Source: Desulfobacteraceae bacterium UBA2771
Lineage (GTDB): Bacteria > Desulfobacterota > Desulfobacteria > Desulfobacterales > Desulfosarcinaceae
NCBI GenBank assembly: GCA_002352605.1
Contig: DEIP01000001.1
Span: forward strand, 17,915 to 43,854
Direction of reading: 5' to 3'
Length of the DNA stretch: 25,940 nucleotides
Shown here piece by piece: positions 23,680 through 25,940 of this stretch. The translations under genes were made by a program, and so were the position numbers. Positions within the stretch are counted from its first letter, which is position 1. Each line of letters starts with the position of its first letter. The notes beneath the pieces are model-generated. The model saw only the letters and a program-made list of their open reading frames with translations. It did no database searches and was not told the DNA's origin.

Positions 23680-24186
23680 ATGGTCAGAACGGAAATCTCC
23701 CTATTCCTGAAAAACGAGCCCGGCGAATTGGGCAGGCTGGCCACGCTTATGGGCGAAGCCGGCATCAACATCGATGCGTTGACCATCCAGGATGCCTCCG
23801 CCTACGTACTGGAGCTGTTCAAGGCCAGGGGCAAATCCCTCAAACGCATTGCTTCGGCAGCCAGCTACAACTCCATGCGTAAAGATTCGGCCCAATTTGC
23901 CCTGATCCGCCTGCTGGCCGAAGACGGAAAAACCAACGCCGCCATTGACCTGCTTTCCAAGCACGGCTATACCTTCGACATCATGCCGGTCATTGCCGTC
24001 TTGTTGGACAACAACCCAGGTGAACTGGCCCGGTTGTCCACCAAGTTCGGTGAAAAGGGCATCAACATCAACTACGTGTACGGCTCCGTGGTCGGTCCGG
24101 AGGCCAAATGCCTCTTCGTTTTCTGCCCCGAAGACATCGACCTGGCGTCCGCAATATTTGTTAAGGAGAAGGCGGATCAGTTATAA
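23680..24186 (+). CDS. Tandem ACT-domain protein
   Basis: The 168-residue protein starts at ATG 23680 after GGGGAGGAGG. It has two ACT-like halves: ISLFLKNEPGELGRLATLMG (residues ~6-25) with INIDALTI, and IAVLLDNNPGELARLSTKFG (~105-124) with ININYVYGS. The repeat of NEPGEL/NNPGEL makes the duplication plain. There is no catalytic domain, so it is likely an amino-acid-binding regulatory protein acting on another protein or on transcription. It sits between the acyl-CoA genes and aroE, 51 bp after the dehydrogenase stop. Ligand and partner are unknown; a branched-chain or aromatic amino acid would fit the neighbours. Confidence 0.88.
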   Translation: MVRTEISLFLKNEPGELGRLATLMGEAGINIDALTIQDASAYVLELFKARGKSLKRIASAASYNSMRKDSAQFALIRLLAEDGKTNAAIDLLSKHGYTFDIMPVIAVLLDNNPGELARLSTKFGEKGININYVYGSVVGPEAKCLFVFCPEDIDLASAIFVKEKADQL

Positions 24187-24240
24187 CAATCGTCGTCTCA
24201 GGCGTACAATAATTCCTGGGACTGTCAAACCGTGGGTGGC

Positions 24241-24258
24241 TCCCCGGAAAAGCCGGGA
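24241..24258 (+). other. Hairpin in the aroE leader
   Basis: CCCGG-AAAAG-CCGGG (24243-24257) forms a compact hairpin about 30 bases before the aroE start; weaker GGC/GCC and ACC/GGT pairs surround it. There is no T run. It may affect translation of aroE; I do not recognise a known riboswitch. Confidence 0.35.
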
Positions 24259-24288
24259 ATCTGCCGATGGTTGTTATTTGGAGGATAC

Positions 24289-25158
24289 ATGAAGGAACTA
24301 TTTTCAATAAGCCCCACCACACGGGTTTGTGCGGTTATCGGCAATCCGATTGAACACAGTCTCTCTCCGGCGATTCACAATGCCGCATACCGGCACTTGG
24401 GCCTCGACCTCGTTTATGTAGCCCATCGGGTCGAGGATGTGAAAAATGCCTTGGCAGGCATGCGGGCGTTTGATAATTTTCGCGGCTTGAGTGTCACGAT
24501 TCCACATAAAATCGAGGTGATGAAATATGTGGATGAGATTGCAGCGGTCGACCGAGCCATTGGTTCAATCAACACCGTGGTTCATGAAAAGGACAGACTC
24601 ATCGGTTTGGGTACCGATGGACCCGGCGCGTTGAAGGCCTTGGTTGATGCCGGTGTACAACTTGACGGCAAAGCGGTCTTGATGATCGGCGCGGGTGGCG
24701 CGGCAAGGGCCATCGCCTTTACGCTTGCCATGAATCGGAAGCTTCGGGAACTCATCATTATGGATATTGATCAAACCATTTGCCGGGGGTTGACTGCAGA
24801 TTTAACGGCCGGCACGGATGCCGTTGTCAAATCCGAGTCCATGACCGAAGGCAACTTGGCGGGTGCGATGGCAACCGCGGATGTGATCGTCCACTGCACC
24901 CCCATCGGCATGCACCCCAAGGTGGATGCCTCACTGATTCCGGTGGAGATGTTTCGCCCCGGTCAGGTGGTGTTTGATGCGGTATACACGCCGCTTGAAA
25001 CGAAGCTGCTCCGGGATGCCAAAACTTGCGGATTAACAATTATATCCGGGGTTGAGATGTTTATTAACCAGGCGGTTTTGCAATTTGAACAATTTACAAG
25101 CGGGGATGCCCCCGTCGCCGTGATGCGGCGGGTGGTCATGGAGCATTTGGAATCATGA
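24289..25158 (+). CDS. aroE: Shikimate dehydrogenase
   Basis: The 289-residue protein reduces 3-dehydroshikimate to shikimate with NADPH. ATG 24289 follows GGAGG by a few bases. Substrate-site motifs are VIGNPIEHSLSPAIHNAAY (residues 17-34) with the HSLSP serines, LSVTIPHK with catalytic Lys74, and GLGTDGPG with Asp110. The nucleotide-binding loop is IGAGGAARAIAFTLA (~137). HCTPIGMHP and GVEMFINQAVLQFEQFT close the active site. It overlaps aroK by 4 bp (ATGA). The aroE-aroK pair looks less GC-rich at third codon positions than the icmF genes, by eye only. Confidence 0.96.
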   Translation: MKELFSISPTTRVCAVIGNPIEHSLSPAIHNAAYRHLGLDLVYVAHRVEDVKNALAGMRAFDNFRGLSVTIPHKIEVMKYVDEIAAVDRAIGSINTVVHEKDRLIGLGTDGPGALKALVDAGVQLDGKAVLMIGAGGAARAIAFTLAMNRKLRELIIMDIDQTICRGLTADLTAGTDAVVKSESMTEGNLAGAMATADVIVHCTPIGMHPKVDASLIPVEMFRPGQVVFDAVYTPLETKLLRDAKTCGLTIISGVEMFINQAVLQFEQFTSGDAPVAVMRRVVMEHLES

Positions 25159-25661
25159 AGATCGTATTGATCGGTTATCGTGGCACCGGAAAAAGTGCGG
25201 TCGGGGCGCTTGTGGCCCAACACCTTCAGCTGTCCTGCGTCGGCATGGATGCGGAAATCGTTAACCGGGCCGGTATCCCCATACCGGAGATAGTGGAAAA
25301 ATACGGCTGGCCTACATTCCGCGATATGGAGTCTGAAGTGGCGCGGGATTTGGCGGCACGCGACCATATGGTAATCGATACCGGCGGGGGCGTCATCGAA
25401 CGAGCCGAAAATATAGTGGCGCTTCAAAAGGATGCCGTCGTCATCTGGCTCAAAGCGTCGGTGGCCACCATCGTTTCACGGATTCAAGGGGATACCCAGC
25501 GACCCTCCCTCACCGGTGGGAAATCCTTTACCGAAGAAGTTGAAACGGTCCTGGCCGGGCGGGTGTCAAAATACAAACAGGCCGCGCAATATGAAATCGA
25601 TACCGACCAGTTGACACCGAAGCAGGTCGCAGACAGGGTTTGCCGGATTTACAGACGATAA
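25155..25661 (+). CDS. aroK: Shikimate kinase
   Basis: The 168-residue kinase phosphorylates shikimate for the AroA step. P-loop LIGYRGTGKSAVG is at residues 5-17, TGGGV at 76-80 binds shikimate, the lid has QRPSLTGGKSFTEE, and GRVSKYKQAA carries the C-terminal Arg. The usual DxD after the second strand reads GMD (Gly30, Asp32), so the first Asp is missing while the shikimate-binding Asp remains. The ATG lies inside the aroE stop region (ATGA), indicating translational coupling. No terminator hairpin is plain downstream; a T-rich stretch at 25672-25679 precedes the repeat element. Confidence 0.94.
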   Translation: MKIVLIGYRGTGKSAVGALVAQHLQLSCVGMDAEIVNRAGIPIPEIVEKYGWPTFRDMESEVARDLAARDHMVIDTGGGVIERAENIVALQKDAVVIWLKASVATIVSRIQGDTQRPSLTGGKSFTEEVETVLAGRVSKYKQAAQYEIDTDQLTPKQVADRVCRIYRR

Positions 25662-25689
25662 ACCCCATTGCTTTTTTTGCTTCCGTGAC

Positions 25690-25878
25690 CCTTAGGGCTC
25701 GCGCAAAAATAACTTCACATTTTCGCATCTCAGCTTCAGCCCATCTTTGGCTGATACCTCACTCTCAAAAGTCTCGAAATAGCTCGCTATTCCTGTGGTT
25801 TTGCTCTCTCGGATCAGCAAAACCTGGACCAAATCTGAGCGCCAATTCTGCGAAGTTATTTTTTCGCGAACCCTTAGG
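25690..25878. repeat. 189-bp MITE-like element with terminal inverted repeats
   Basis: The 27-base ends at 25690-25716 and 25852-25878 are inverted copies matching at 24 of 27 positions. Between them are three more hairpins: TCAGCC/GGCTGA (25736-25754), AATAGC/GCTATT (25778-25791) and GGTTTTGCT/AGCAAAACC (25797-25824). There is no coding sequence. It is AT-richer than its surroundings and lies exactly between the convergent aroK and enoyl-CoA hydratase-like genes. It could be a non-autonomous transposable element or a structured 3' region. Confidence 0.65.
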
Positions 25879-25883
25879 TTGTG

Positions 25884-25940
25884 TTATTCCTTCAGCGCCC
25901 CTTTGAATTGCGGTTTTCGTTTTTCAAGAAAGGCGCGGCT
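25884..25940 (-). CDS. C-terminal end of an enoyl-CoA hydratase/crotonase-like protein (partial)
   Basis: Only the last 18 codons and the TAA stop (25886-25884) are in the window, read on the minus strand from the right edge. They give AFLEKRKPQFKG followed by a short tail, a very typical ending of crotonase-superfamily enzymes (the AFLEKRxPxFxG helix). It would supply the crotonyl-CoA hydration step otherwise missing from the acyl-CoA cluster. With so little sequence, the exact family member cannot be named. Confidence 0.65.
   Translation of the reverse strand, partial: SRAFLEKRKPQFKGALKE

Noticed and set aside
24187..24288. Possible riboswitch before aroE
   Set aside because: Only one solid hairpin; no conserved core of a known class recognised and no terminator or clear ribosome-site sequestration.
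1..25940. CRISPR arrays, rRNA, tRNA, integrase or transposase genes
   Set aside because: No regularly spaced repeats, RNA-gene signatures or recombinase motifs were seen anywhere in the window.

Overview
The window is a dense, GC-rich bacterial chromosome segment. It carries shikimate/aromatic amino acid genes, a coenzyme B12-dependent acyl-CoA mutase (IcmF) with short-chain acyl-CoA enzymes, an OmpA-type lipoprotein and a single-domain cyclic-nucleotide-type sensor protein. This combination, plus intergenic repeat families, suggests a Desulfobacterota (sulfate-reducer-like, Desulfobacteraceae/Desulfosarcinaceae-type) genome. That assignment is inferred from gene content and style; no marker gene is present.

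Layout. (1) 1-6300: the start of a minus-strand MFS permease that runs off the left edge, an OmpA-domain lipoprotein (+), a small cyclic-nucleotide-binding-fold protein (+), and, converging on it with overlapping stop codons, a large minus-strand protein with a class III nucleotide cyclase domain. (2) 6310-7659: a dihydroorotase (+), overlapping tail-to-tail with the last gene of the next operon. (3) 15037 down to 7651, minus strand: an aromatic amino acid operon in the order promoter, Phe/Tyr-rich leader peptide with attenuator, chorismate mutase-prephenate dehydratase, aroA, aroC, aminotransferase, tyrA, a second stand-alone prephenate dehydratase, mntP. (4) 15151-24186, plus strand: a divergently read TetR regulator, acyl-CoA dehydrogenase, icmF, 3-hydroxybutyryl-CoA dehydrogenase, an XRE-cupin regulator, a second acyl-CoA dehydrogenase and a tandem-ACT protein. 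(5) 24289-25661: aroE and aroK, translationally coupled. (6) 25690-25878: a 189-bp terminal-inverted-repeat element between aroK and the 3' end of a minus-strand enoyl-CoA hydratase-like gene at the right edge.

How the genes work together. aroE, aroK, aroA and aroC cover shikimate to chorismate. The minus-strand operon then carries chorismate to prephenate and on to phenylalanine (two dehydratases) and tyrosine (TyrA plus aminotransferase). The acyl-CoA genes fit interconversion of isobutyryl-CoA and butyryl-CoA followed by beta-oxidation steps. The crotonase step may be supplied by the gene cut at the right edge, and no thiolase is visible.

The most notable signal is not an ordinary gene. 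Ahead of the aromatic operon there is a 24-residue leader peptide with six Phe and two Tyr codons, after a TTGACA/17-bp promoter. It is followed by mutually exclusive RNA pairings and two successive intrinsic terminators, so it reads as a complete, unusually layered Phe/Tyr transcription attenuator. Other points of interest are the paired dehydratases with a plant-like, probably NADP-type TyrA, the cyclase/sensor pair whose sensor lacks the usual cAMP contacts, and a repeat family that overlaps the start of the aminotransferase gene.
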